From positions 57,998,421 through 58,062,420 of the forward strand of contig CM060978.1 of NCBI GenBank assembly GCA_030765065.1: DNA of 64,000 nt, in the 5' to 3' direction. The stretch is from Deroplatys truncata (taxonomy: Eukaryota > Arthropoda > Insecta > Mantodea > Mantidae). A program made the position numbers and the translations under genes. This document shows, one piece after another, positions 1 to 10,240 of this stretch. The notes under the pieces were generated by a model. That model was not told the origin of the DNA. It worked only from the letters and a program-made list of their open reading frames with translations, and did not search any database. Position 1 is the stretch's first letter; each line of letters opens with the position of its first letter.

Positions 1-20
1 CGTAGTAGAAAAAGTAAAAT
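1..20 (+). repeat. R900 3' terminus (clipped by window edge)
   Basis: The first bases match the terminal CGTAGTAGAGAAAGTAAAA of full R900 copies such as the one at 37076-37979, so the body of this copy lies upstream of the window. Confidence 0.7.
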
Positions 21-364
21 TTCACCTGTGGGTACCTTTAACTTCTTCACCATAAGTCTTTAGAAGTGGATGTACAGCAAATGTGAGAATGATGGTCATA
101 TAAGCCAGAGTGTACATTCAAAAGCAGGACCAAGTTGGGGTGTTCGCGTGATTTAGGGCTACTTTGTGCGTAGGGAAAGAAAAATATCGCCCTGGAAATC
201 GTACACGTTACATCTGTCCCTGACAGGGACCGTCTCTGGAGACAAATGCACGTGTGGGGGTGCTAAACAAAGATCCTATACCACCCTGTTGTCTATATGG
301 CCACTGCTTGGCCTACTCACGCGAGGTATAGACCACGATAAAAGTCAGGGGGAAAAACCTGAAG
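21..364. other. Unclassified interval
   Basis: I see no recognised repeat or coding domain. A 73-codon ORF at 166-387 runs into the mariner derivative that starts at 367 and shows no family motif, so it is not called a gene. Confidence 0.5.
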
Positions 365-366
365 TA

Positions 367-1044
367 CGAGGGTCGTCCAATAAGTAAGTTTCCCTATTTT
401 ATAAATAACGTTACACACAATTGATCATGTTGAATTAATTTTATTTATATTGTACAAGCCTTCTGTTACATTTCTACATAGTCAATATGTTTTTCCAAGC
501 ATTTTTGGGAACGTGACACGTGTTTTTACAAGCCTGTGTTTTACCAGGTCTGTCCTGTGCTCGTAACCAGCTGTTCACTTCTGATTGATCTTCGTCACGG
601 TGTTAAAGTGCTTACCTCCAGGATGACCTTTGAGCCAGGGAACATGTAAAAATCACTTGGGTAAAGATCTGGTGAATATGGGGGATGCGAGAAAACTTCC
701 CAGTTGAATCTTCTGAGCTCCGCCTGGGTCAAGATTCAACTTGGAGGTTTTCTCGCATCCTCCGTATTCACCGGAGGTTGCCCCAAGTGATTTTCATTGT
801 TCCTACAACTCAGGGTAAGCACTTTTAACATCGATGATGAAGTCAAATCAGTAAACAGCTGGTTGCGAGTACAGGACCCGACCTGGAAAAATTTGTCACG
901 TCCCCAAAAATCTTTGGAAAGACATGTTGACTATTTAGAAAATTAATAGAAGGATTGTACAATATTAACAAAATTAATTCAACATGATCAAGTGTGTGTA
1001 ACGTTTTTTATAAAATAGGGAGCTTACTTATTGAACGCCCCTCG
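367..1044. mobile_element. Fold-back mariner derivative, copy 1
   Basis: The element is flanked by TA at 365-366 and 1045-1046 and has inverted ends of the form CGAGGGTCGTCCAATAAGTA. Its two halves are inverted copies of the same sequence, meeting in a hairpin near 706-735. The right arm (about 840-950) encodes the C-terminal tail of a mariner transposase, recognisable from the EVKSVNSWL-type segment in the better preserved copy at 28768-29255. The left arm carries the same tail on the opposite strand. So this is a 678-bp palindrome built from two mariner 3' ends, with no catalytic domain, and it would need a transposase supplied in trans. The palindrome and TA duplication are seen directly; mobilisation is inferred. 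Confidence 0.85.
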
Positions 1045-1045
1045 T

Positions 1046-1640
1046 ATTACATTCACATCACTTTTTCTACATATCGTTTATGTTTATATACCTTCTATTT
1101 TTCTATCTACTATCGAAATAAATCTTTGCAATAATAGCTACTTTAGACATTTCGTTGTCAGTACAAGGGGAGATAGAGAAAACAGAATCTATAATCAGAT
1201 GTTTAAAAACCAGTGCCTAAATTCTGGCTTAAGAATTCCATACTCTTTCCATGACATCGCCAGAAATACTTGAATAGCGACAGTACTTTTAAAAAATACG
1301 AAGTGATGGAAAATTGAAACCAGTAACAACGAATATATAGGAAATTACTGAGACCACAAAAAGTTATTTGAAATAAATTGTATGTTCTAAAGAGATTTAG
1401 AATCTTCAGGCGAACGTTTTTGCCTATCTCTGATGTTTTATCACTTACTTTACAAAATAAATTTTAAACCAAGAGTCTTCACAGGTTATTCCTAGTGAAT
1501 TCAAGATATGCATTTTATTTGTCATATAAATATTCAAACGTATCAAAATCAAAATCATTTTTGAGAAATTCGACAATTTAAAAATGAATCTATCATGTAA
1601 AATGTAATTTCGAGGCACCCAGAATCGAATGCACACAGAA
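1046..1640 (+). repeat. Diverged R900 copy, 5' two thirds
   Basis: It opens with ATTACATTCACATCACTTTT, which corresponds to the R900 5' end. Around 1500-1600 it keeps the R900 block that includes TTCAAGATATGCATTTTATT and the following ATCAAAATCATTTTTGAGAA. It directly abuts the fold-back mariner, whose right TA lies at the junction. An 80-codon ORF inside is not considered coding. Confidence 0.55.
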
Positions 1641-2003
1641 AAATTCAGTTAAAAGTTTTTATATGTACAGTTACTTATCTCGTATCTATCTGTTAATGTG
1701 CCTTCAAGTTACTAATGCTGACATCAGAGTGGATGTCAGCGGAATGAAGCTTTAGACAAGTAAAACGGAGAGCCGGCAGCATTGGTCTGACATTTGAACC
1801 TTCCCATATCAAAGAGCTGGAGTGTTCTAAAAAATTGACGACATTCTAATTTTGGTTTAAAATAAAAGTCGTGATTGTCATTCACTTAACTTTGTTTTGT
1901 TTTCTGGTCTTTGTTTTTCGATAATCCCTTCCCTCATACATCAAGCATCATGCCAATAAGTGAAATGGATGAGACTGCAATTTTTATATACATATTTTCA
2001 AAT
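1641..2003. other. Unclassified interval with a short hairpin
   Basis: No coding domain is seen. A 22-nt perfect stem-loop, CTGACATC-6 nt-GATGTCAG, lies at 1718-1739. It has no T-rich tail and no visible gene beside it, so no function is assigned. Confidence 0.4.
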
Positions 2004-3703
2004 TGTGCAGAAGTTATTTTGTTGCAGGAGTTATATTATAGCTCAACTGTTGGGCAGCCGAACTTGAAGTAGTTGCAACCGCACGTATGGTAAAAAGTTT
2101 CCGGTAGCCTTCGTACCAAAATTTAAAAGTATTAACTTTGTAATTTTTGACTGTTTCTTTTGTCGCAGTTCTCAATTGCTTGTGTTATTTATTTGTTGGG
2201 CGCTTATTGTTTAATTATTTTTTAATGTGGGTTCTTTGTCCTCCGGCTAGCTATTATACCTCAGTAGAGTAAGTATCTCTAAGCAGGACATGTAAACGGA
2301 AAGGAGTTGTTACTAAAAGATAACACTGATAAAAAATTTAGACTTTTATTGCCGTCACATTTAATTAATAATCGACATGTTTAATCTTTATACACGCCTG
2401 ATTGAAACTGTGATATTTACGAATGTAACTAAAGTCGTTTTAGCTGCCGCGCCTCAATTCCTTCGCGTACTTCACATTTTGTAATTAACTCTGCGACGTG
2501 CACCTCGTGAGAGATTCTTCAGAATTGTGCGACACTTGCTTATGGCTCGAGAATATATACTCTTTCACCTCGAGTAGCCTAAACATTATAATATAGCTGC
2601 TATTGGTTACCAAATTGCGCCAATTTTAGCGTCTGTTTTGGTCACCCAATCACTACTACTAACATATATGCTCTAGGGAGGATATTCTCTCGATTTCTAA
2701 AAAAAGGCACGCTACACTGACGTCATTTGTTAATCTATTCTTCGTGATAAACAACTCACCCCCTCGGTTTATTGTTACCCACTTCTATTGTCAGTTTCAG
2801 TGAAGTCGTGAAAACTTATTTCCTAACAATACTTATAGCTAACAAACATATAAAATCCTGTACATACAATAATATTAATTTACACTACAATCACTCTGGG
2901 ATTCATAACATGTTATGATCTAATATATTGCCTAACTTTAAATATTATATATTTATGTTTGCCTCGGCTGCGTCAGTATTTATATTCTTTTTAAAGACAT
3001 GAATGTCTTAGCAGGGAGGTGGTGCGACTGAAGAATGTAGGCTTACACAGATTTTAATTTTTTATTCACTCCTTTTTATTAATTCTTGACACGATTTAAA
3101 TAACACTTCACTGATATAGTGAGCTGAAAGATTCTTTTATTAAACACTTGCACTTTTTAAACACGTAAACTATTTTCTCACACAAAATACATATTAAATT
3201 TCTCCATGACACAACTCGCGTTCGGTTAGGAACACTGTCTACAAGCAACTACTTGATTTCTACCGCCTAAATTTGTAAATTTCTGTATTTCATGCCTCTG
3301 ATTGGCTATTCCTAATCCAAAAAAATACCTCCATTTAACTAAAGCCTTTTCTGGTTGTTGATTGGCTATTTTATAAACTGTCTCAAAATTTACAATATTG
3401 TTGCTCAATAATGACTAGTAGCATTTAAACTTTCAAATTCATTATTGCCTCAAGGTTACCTGATTGTTACCTCATTGTTAGCACCTTTCAACCTATTATT
3501 CTCATAGCTCCTACATTATTAAATTATGTAATACATTCACATAACATTATTGAACATGTTTGCAATAATATAAACATTTACAATGACTGTAATATACACT
3601 TTTTATATATTTTACATACACATATTGCCTTAAGGCGGCTGTTATTGAATTGTATATTATATAATTAGACTGAAATTATTTAAGTGTTAAAAATACTGCC
3701 TCA
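2004..3703 (-). repeat. TGAGG-LTR copy A, interrupted
   Basis: A solo-LTR-like repeat on the minus strand. On its own strand it begins TGAGGCAGTATTTTTAACAC at 3703 and includes the conserved block GACGCAGCCGAGGCAAACAT. Its other end near 2004 is diverged. No clean target duplication is seen: AAAT is at 2000-2003 and AATG follows at 3704-3707. The repeat is split by the insert at 2161-2935. Confidence 0.7.
2161..2935 (-). mobile_element. LTR-like insert of a second family, inside LTR A
   Basis: This 775-bp segment interrupts LTR A and is bounded by CTTT on both sides (2157-2160 and 2936-2939). Removing it with one CTTT restores the family sequence. Read on the minus strand it runs TTAGGCAATA...ACTGCGACA, close to the TG...CA rule for LTR ends, and it contains an AATAAA. 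No coding region is seen. The insertion and duplication are direct observations. The LTR identity is inferred from length, termini and the 4-bp duplication. Confidence 0.6.
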
Positions 3704-4029
3704 AATGTTGTCCTTTCCTGCTCTATAATATTTACAGGCATATATGAAATCATTTTTGGAGCAAAATAATTTTAATCTCTTTTATTGGGGTAATTAATAG
3801 TATGCTATACACAATATAGGAATAATAATTTGAAAACAATTAAAATACATCACATTATTTGAATACTAATGTAACAAAACGAATATAAAATTATTATAAC
3901 TTTTTGACGTTCTCTGACAAAAAAGTGTTATATTTTTAAACGCAATCTTTTTCAAAATGTATTCTATGTTGCCAAATGAATTATGTCACACTATGAACAA
4001 CTTAAAATTCTAATAAATACATGCCAGTA
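3704..4029. other. AT-rich interval, nothing recognised
   Basis: The sequence is very A+T rich with no ORF above 60 codons and no match to the window's other repeat families that I can see. Confidence 0.5.
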
Positions 4030-4537
4030 TTTTATTTTCTCTAAAGGCTAACTTAGAGGAAGTACTATGTTGTACTCCAAAATCCAGATCGATATTTTAC
4101 ATCCGTGTATGTGAACAGTATAACCCAAAACGAAAACTTGAATAAATAGCGAACTTTGTATTTAAGTCCAGCAGCGTCCAAGGATATTTTCAATGAAATC
4201 GTCCCCATTTCACTGTACGCTTTACATAATGTTTCGCAACTTCTTATTTTAAACGACATTAACGATTTTAATTAAAATACCATATGTTTAAGATATTTAC
4301 ATGATAAATAAAATACATACATTTCATTTTCTGTAAACAGGCCGTGAAGTCTCTTCATTTAGAAGGAATGCTGCATAATTTTTATAACTGATAAACGTTA
4401 AGGGATATACACAAAAATGTATTGCACAGAAAATGTAGATCTCTTTAAAACAAAAAGTTTATTTCAAATAACCTTTTTTGTGGTGTTAACCATTTCCGAG
4501 GTATTCGTTGTCATTAGTTTGATTTTCCAATACTAGT
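4030..4537 (-). repeat. Diverged R900 copy
   Basis: Reverse-orientation R900 with recognisable order: the CCAAAATCCAGATCGATATT block, the GATTTTAATTAAAATACCAT block near 4264, and the GTAGATCTCTTTAAAACA block near 4435. It joins head to tail with the better conserved copy that follows. Confidence 0.55.
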
Positions 4538-5335
4538 TTACGCTTTCTGTAAGTAGGAGAAGTATTGCATTCCACCCAAAAATTCGATACTAGAATTGAG
4601 ACCCACTGAATCCCAAAAAAGCACTTTTAGAAAAAGGGCTTTGTGTGTGTCTATGTGTTTGTAAACAGCAGAATTCAAAAATGAAAAGTCAGATAAATGC
4701 CAAACTTGGCATTTAGATTCAGTATTTTTCAAAGATGCGACACGAAGATTTTAAAGAAAATCCTCCACCCCAGACTACACTTTAAATGGAACATTTTCGA
4801 AAATTTTGATTTTCTCAAAAATTGCCCCAAGATATTTAGATGCAAAATGTATGTCTTCAATTTTCTGGGAATATCCGCAAAATTCCTCTTCTTTCTGAAT
4901 GGCATTTGCATAACTGTTAAACTGTAAGAGATAGACAAAGTTATTCTACACTAAAAACAAGATCTTGTTAAAACACACAATTTATGTCATATACATTCTT
5001 TTTGTTGAGTCATCCATTTCCAAGATATTCCTTATTTGTTTGAATTTTCCAATATTTATACTTTTTCTCAAATGAGAATTCTTTATTTGTTTTTTTATGT
5101 ACTGGACATACAAAGAGAATGGAATGCTCCACATAGCAACCAGCTCTTAAAACATTAGACTATCGCTTAAAGTCTTCCATATTCCCCTTGCACCTATAAG
5201 AAAATTAGCAATAAGATAATTTCTGCAAATGTTTATCTCGATTAACACGAAGTAGATGGAGAATAAGCGTTTGTAAAAATAGTTTATACAAGAGTAAAGA
5301 AAGTCATGTGAATGGAACACATCAGATTTTTAAGA
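4538..5335 (-). repeat. R900 copy, reverse, nearly full length
   Basis: It begins with the complement of the R900 3' end (GTAAGTAGGAGAAGTATTGC) and ends with GAAAGTCATGTGAATGGAAC followed by ACATCAGATTTTT, the complement of the 5' end. The three small ORFs inside, on both strands, share no frame with ORFs in other copies and are not called genes. Confidence 0.8.
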
Positions 5336-6062
5336 ATTTGATTGTCGCTTTAGGCTAATATATCCTTATATCCACAACAAGTGTGTGTTCTAGGTTACAT
5401 CGTTACATCGCACAGTTCCATTGCAGCTACTGCCCCGCAGAAGGCTACAGGCCGCAGGCAGACAGGCCACAGAGACGCGTGGAAGTCCCTAACAATTCCA
5501 GACTCGAAGACGCTTCCACAGCTAGAACTGCCTAGAGGTGATAAATAAATAAAATCTTAAAATATTAATCCGCACCTTGGTTACTACAGCGGAACATACA
5601 TTCAAAGTTTACATTTATATTCACAACATGTAAGAACGTAGGTTTTCACGGCCGGTGTCACAATTATAACTAATATGATTTTCCGGGCTGTTATGCCGTG
5701 GTCTGCTGGTCTGTATAATTATATTCACAACACATTTACGTTTTATATTACATCAAATTTTTTGTTAGATAAAATAACTTCAAACTACAGAATATGTATA
5801 AAATAATCAATAAAAATAGGAAAAAAAGAAAAAGAACAGATATTATTTGATTAGAGTAAAGACGTAGAAAACTTAATTACAATTTTAAATTCTATATTTA
5901 TCTGCACTTGTTGAAAACCAGCAAACTTAGCAACTAACCAGTCACTATTTACTCCCATTCACTAGAAACCAGCAAAATGTACTGATAGACAGCATAAAAC
6001 TCTCTACTAAGCTCCTAATCATCTTAATACGTTTATTTGTATTTCTACTTTATTTAAAAAGG
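5336..6062. other. Unclassified interval
   Basis: No coding domain is recognised. A short GC-richer block at about 5405-5530 and a segment at 5642-5715 containing TTTTCACGGCCGGTGTCACA look like old repeat debris, but I cannot assign them to a family. Confidence 0.4.
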
Positions 6063-6318
6063 TGCTTGCATCCAAGCAGCCCCCTAGTGTCCATCTGTCC
6101 GGCACCGCCATACACCACAAAACCTAGAAGCATACCTGAAAGGTGAGCAAGAGACGGAATGAAAGGGAAATGATGGAAAGGAAATCGTGGTAGATGAGAA
6201 TTCACTCCAGCATTCGCCTACCGGACAGGGAAAACCATGAAATACCTAGAGCGGTCGACGGGAATCGAACCGGGACCTCCTGAATCATAGCCTCACGGAG
6301 TCATCTCGCTCGTCAACG
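6063..6318 (-). mobile_element. tRNA-derived SINE, copy 1
   Basis: Read on the minus strand, the tRNA-like head lies near 6300-6235 and contains a perfect RNA polymerase III B box (GGTTCGATTCC). A less conserved A box lies upstream in the head. After the head comes a core TTTTCCCTGTCCGGTAGGCG that recurs in the SINE at 57297-57630. The element ends in an A-rich tail with AATAAA near 6060-6045. The head-core-tail order supports a SINE rather than a tRNA gene. Confidence 0.65.
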
Positions 6319-7090
6319 AATATGCAAATGTGTAATGAAATTTTATCTCAGTTAAATAGAAGTATTTCATAAGATTTTTTAGAAGAGTGAATGGAAAGAG
6401 TCATGTGAATGCAATACATCAGGCTTTTAGATCAATGGATTGAAATTCCTATTTCTACCGAAAATTCATCGAAGTTTTAAAAGCAAAATATAATAATCCC
6501 TCAACTAATCACGGGTATGAGGTAGAAAAATAGAATTCATGTTTTCCTGTGGTTATGTATGTTAGAAAATACGTTGTTTTATTTCGCTATTTAATTTCAG
6601 GGTTTAAAGTGTATACTTTCTCGCCACATCTTTGCGCCGATATTTCTTTTTTACCCCCCACTTCCTTTCCACATAATTCACCGCCTGCCAAGGTTTGTTC
6701 GTGTGCTCCGATAACGAAATGGATGCCAGTGTTACAGGAAAATTATACCAATTACTGAACACGGGAGCTCAAAGGCCGTACTGAGCACAAATTGAATTTA
6801 TTGGCGGTCCATGCAACACTGGAGCAGGAACACGGTAATAAAACCTATCGCGATATTTCACAAAAATTAGTCACGAAATATGCCTGCCTGGTTTCTTGTT
6901 TCTGCTGTTGTGTACTGGAACCAAGGAATGTTTTCGTGACAGTCAACTGTCTGTGCGTGACGTCAAGATGTGACTATTGGCTTATTAAATATAAAATCCT
7001 TGTCATATATAGAATTGTTTCCATCTCCGCTTCTTTTTTAAATTACTTAACGCTGAAATATTTAAGGTTTAGAAGACTTGCACTGTTTAA
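6319..7090. other. Unclassified, possibly low-copy interval
   Basis: It matches none of the window's repeat families. Two overlapping plus-strand ORFs (69 and 111 codons, at 6549-6758 and 6792-7127) have no recognisable domain, and the second runs into an R900 fragment. They are probably chance ORFs. If a host gene exon exists in the first 10 kb, this is the likeliest place. Confidence 0.35.
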
Positions 7091-7195
7091 AGCTATTTTT
7101 ACTTACTCTACTACGTACAGTAAGTAGGGGAAGTATTGGGTTGTATCCAAAAATTCGATGCTGAAATTTCACTAGATATGTTTTAATACTGCCTG
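7091..7195 (-). repeat. R900 3' end fragment, reverse
   Basis: It carries CTCTACTACGTACAGTAAGT and the following CCAAAAATTCGATGCTGAAA block that marks the R900 3' end, and is cut off at the adjoining AAAT microsatellite. Confidence 0.65.
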
Positions 7196-7225
7196 AATAA
7201 ATAAATAAATAAATAAATAAATAAA
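7196..7225. repeat. (AAAT)n microsatellite
   Basis: About seven and a half perfect units of AAAT lie directly after a truncated R900 fragment. Confidence 0.9.
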
Positions 7226-7277
7226 GTATTTTTGCTTGAGATAAATTGTTTGTTACTTCACGAATGTAAAGCCTATT

Positions 7278-8010
7278 TGTAGATGGTTGTTTTCTTTACG
7301 TTATTTTTTACCACGCTTTGGGCGTCATTTTGAAGTACTTTGTATTGAAGGAGTTGTATTATATTTCAACTGTTGGGGAACCGAACACTTGAAGTAGCTG
7401 CAACCGCACGTATAGTAAACAGTTTCCGCTAGCCTTCGCCCCAAATGTACTTTCAGGTGGCCCTTGCCCCAAGTTTTAAAAAGAAATATTAACTTTGTAA
7501 TTTAACTGTTTCTTTAAATATTATATATTTATGTTTGCCTCGGCTGCGTCAGTATTATTGTTAGAGACATGGATGTCTTGGCAGGGTTATGGTGAGACTA
7601 ATAATGTAGGCTTGCACAGATTATAATTTTACTTCTTTTATTAATGCTTGACACGATTTAATTAACACTTCACTGATATAGCGAGAGAGAGAGCTGTGAG
7701 ATGTTTTTATTAAATACTTGCACTTTTTAACACGTAAACTATTTTTGTCTCACACAAAATACGTATAAAATTTCTCGAAGACGCATCACGCATCCGGTTA
7801 CAAACACTGTCTGCAGGCAACTGAATTGATTTCAACCGCCTTCAAGTCTCTGATTGGCTAATCTAATAGAAAACCTTCATTTAACTAAAGCTTTTTTTCT
7901 GATTGTTGATTGGCTATTTTTATAAACTGTCACTAAAATTACATTATTGCTTCCCAGAATCACAAGTAAGATTATTAAGCTCTCAAATTCATTGCCTCAA
8001 GGTTACCTCA
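7278..8010 (-). repeat. TGAGG-LTR copy B, truncated
   Basis: It starts TGTAGATGGTTG, the complement of the LTR 3' end, and carries the GTTTGCCTCGGCTGCGTCAG block. It breaks off at 8010 after TCAAGGTTACCTCA, losing the part that should hold the TGAGGCAGTA end. A small MITE lies just past the break. Confidence 0.75.
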
Positions 8011-8019
8011 GTAGTAGTA

Positions 8020-8156
8020 GTCCCGGATGAGCCAATTGGATTAACGATAATCCTGCCGCTAGGGGCGCTAGTGTCGCTGCGTGCGACGGCGGCGGCAAGT
8101 TTGAAAAGCGCACTGAGCGGAAGGATTATCGTTATTGCAATTGGTTCATCCGGGAC
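8020..8156. mobile_element. Small MITE with about 41-bp inverted ends
   Basis: The 137-bp segment begins GTCCCGGATGAGCCAATTGG and ends with a near-perfect complement (CAATTGGTTCATCCGGGAC). The arms share about 41 bp with a few mismatches and enclose a GC-rich centre. No clear target duplication is visible, so the superfamily is unknown. Confidence 0.6.
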
Positions 8157-9671
8157 GAGTTAAAAGAATTGAGGATTAGGGGAAGATGAAGGAAAAACAG
8201 GAAGTGACGTGGAGTGTTTTTATTGGTAAAAATAAGACGAAATGTGATTGTATGGTTAATTGGGGTGGAAGATGAAGGAAGGAAGATGAAAGAGTATGGA
8301 GGACACGTGATGGAGCGGAGCGGTGTGGCGAGGTGTTGTCTGTGCGGAGGTCGGGACTGAAAGAGGGATAAAAAGTATAACAGAAATTGGCGTGTGAAGT
8401 TGTGATTGGTGGGAATAAGAATGATGTTATTGGTGGAAAGGAACAAATGAAAGTTGTTGATTGGTAAGAATAAGAGAGATGATGATTGGTGGAAAGAAAA
8501 AGGTGTGGGAGTGGGGTATGTTGGAGGTGATGGGAAAGGTAAGTTTTGCTAGCAACAAGATTTGCAAAAGCCTGTGGAGAACTCATCAGCAATTTTTGAA
8601 CGTTGGATGGTGGTTTTCTTGAGTGGATAGAGAGATGGGGCGATATGAGATGCGGTGGCGAAAATGGGAACTAAACAAGATGGTTGAGACAAGAGGTTTA
8701 AGGACGAGGAAATTTCGAGGTTAGTGGTGAACATGGCGGTCGCAAGAGGTGGGGGCAAGGAGACGCGGTGGTGAGAATGGGAACTAAAAGAAGATGGCGG
8801 TAGCAAGAGCTTAGAAGAGCAGATTTTGAGGTTAAAATAGTGGGAACTAAAAATGGCGGAGGGTCTGCGACAAGGAGATGCGGTGAGAACTAAACAAGAT
8901 GGCGGACGCAAGAGGAGGGTAAGGAGATTTGAGGTTACAGTACCAAAACACGAAAGGATATATTCCTACGCCAAGCAGGCCCGAAAAATAATTATGCGTG
9001 TGGTACTTACCTGTTACTGGTGTGGATGCGTCACCAAAAGCGCAGCAGCTTCACGCGACGCGAAAAATAAAAGCAAACTGTTTTTGAAAATGCTTAACCA
9101 GCTTTAAGATCAACCAACATCTCTACGCACTGATATACCTAGGTTTTTTAAAGCGGTACAGACGCCCTTTGCACAGACGTAATTTAACTATACCAAAAAC
9201 CTGGTACTGGACCATCGTAATGGTCGCTAGCGTACGTAGGAGCAGGGTTCTCATAGCCGGTCGAAAGCGGTCAAAAAAGTGTAGGTGTTCACAGTAGCTG
9301 CTGTCGAGTCAACCGTCGAGGTGTGAATGAACGAGATATGTTCTTGCCGGCAATCTGGTTCGGAGATGAGAGGCGCGGTGGTAAAAATGGGAACTAAACA
9401 AGATGGCGGAGGCATGAAGTTGAGGTTAAGGAGCGGAAGTATAACGGAAAGTGACGTGTGAAGTTGTGATTGGTGGGAATAAGAAGTGATGTTATTGGTG
9501 GAAAGGAACAAATGAAAGATGTTGATTGGTAAGAATAAGAGAGATTATGATTGGTGGAAAGAAAAAAGGTGTGGGAGTGGGGTATGTTGGAGGTGATGGA
9601 AAAGGTAAGTTTTGCTACCAACAAGATTTGCAAAAGCCTATCCAGAACTCATCAGCAATTTTAAATAACTA
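8157..9671. repeat. Purine-rich block with ATTGGT and AAGATGGCGG repeats
   Basis: The plus strand is strongly purine rich. Units 8373-8597 and 9437-9662 are near-identical direct repeats of about 225 bp. Each holds four ATTGGT cores (inverted CCAAT) spaced about 25-31 bp apart. Between them, variants of GGAACTAAACAAGATGGCGG recur at about 8665-8915 and 9388-9412. CCAAT (NF-Y) and AAGATGGCG (YY1/Pho-like) are known promoter motifs, but here they come inside repeated sequence. The long minus-strand ORFs (104-138 codons) are low-complexity Ser/Pro/His translations of the repeats and are not called genes. Confidence 0.55.
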
Positions 9672-10240
9672 GTGTTTCGGGGGTTTCTCTGGTTGGTAGA
9701 CGAATGCAAGCTGTTTCTGCTTTTTCATAGGTTTTCCCAAAATTGAAAATGCATATATATATTGTAACACAAATGTGTGCAGTGCAAAAGAAAATAAAAA
9801 TTAAATAGGCACACACACACACACACCCGTTACAGTTGCCATACTTATATTATTCGTGTTTTCCTTTTTTTCTTTTTTTCTTTTTGTTTTTTCGTTTTTT
9901 TTAAAAAAATAACTAGTTTTTCGGGGTTTTCTGTGGTTGCTAAACGAATGCAAGCTCTTTCTGCTTTTTCACAGGTTTTCCCTGGTTGGTAGGCGTTTGC
10001 TGTAGTGGTTGACGAAGCCCTTTCTAATTTTCGAGGTTTTTCAGGTTTTTCGTGGTTGTCCCTGCCCGGTAGGCAAATGATGAAGTTTTTGCTTGCCGGC
10101 GCACGGATACTAGGCACATACTCGCGCGCACACACACACACTATAATAGTAGCGTATAAAAAATTTAACAAACAAAATCTACACAATGACAAAATTGAAA
10201 ATGTATATATATTTTAACACAAAAGTGTGCAGTGCAAACG
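9672..10240. repeat. Imperfect duplications with SINE-core-like motifs
   Basis: Segment 9672-9735 is repeated at 9912-9987 (shared TTTCTGCTTTTTCA followed by AGGTTTTCCC). Segment 9735-9790 is repeated at 10188-10240 (shared TGTGCAGTGCAAA). The motif GTTTTCCCTGG...GGTAGGCG resembles the core of the SINEs at 6063 and 57297. A poly-pyrimidine run (about 9862-9905) and short CA runs are included. A piece near 9831-9885 is complementary to 15762-15815. Confidence 0.45.

Noticed and set aside
8132..9633. Minus-strand ORFs of 79-138 codons in the purine-rich block
   Set aside because: They are low-complexity Ser/Pro/His/Thr translations of an A/G-rich repeat, overlap each other in different frames, and have no domain.
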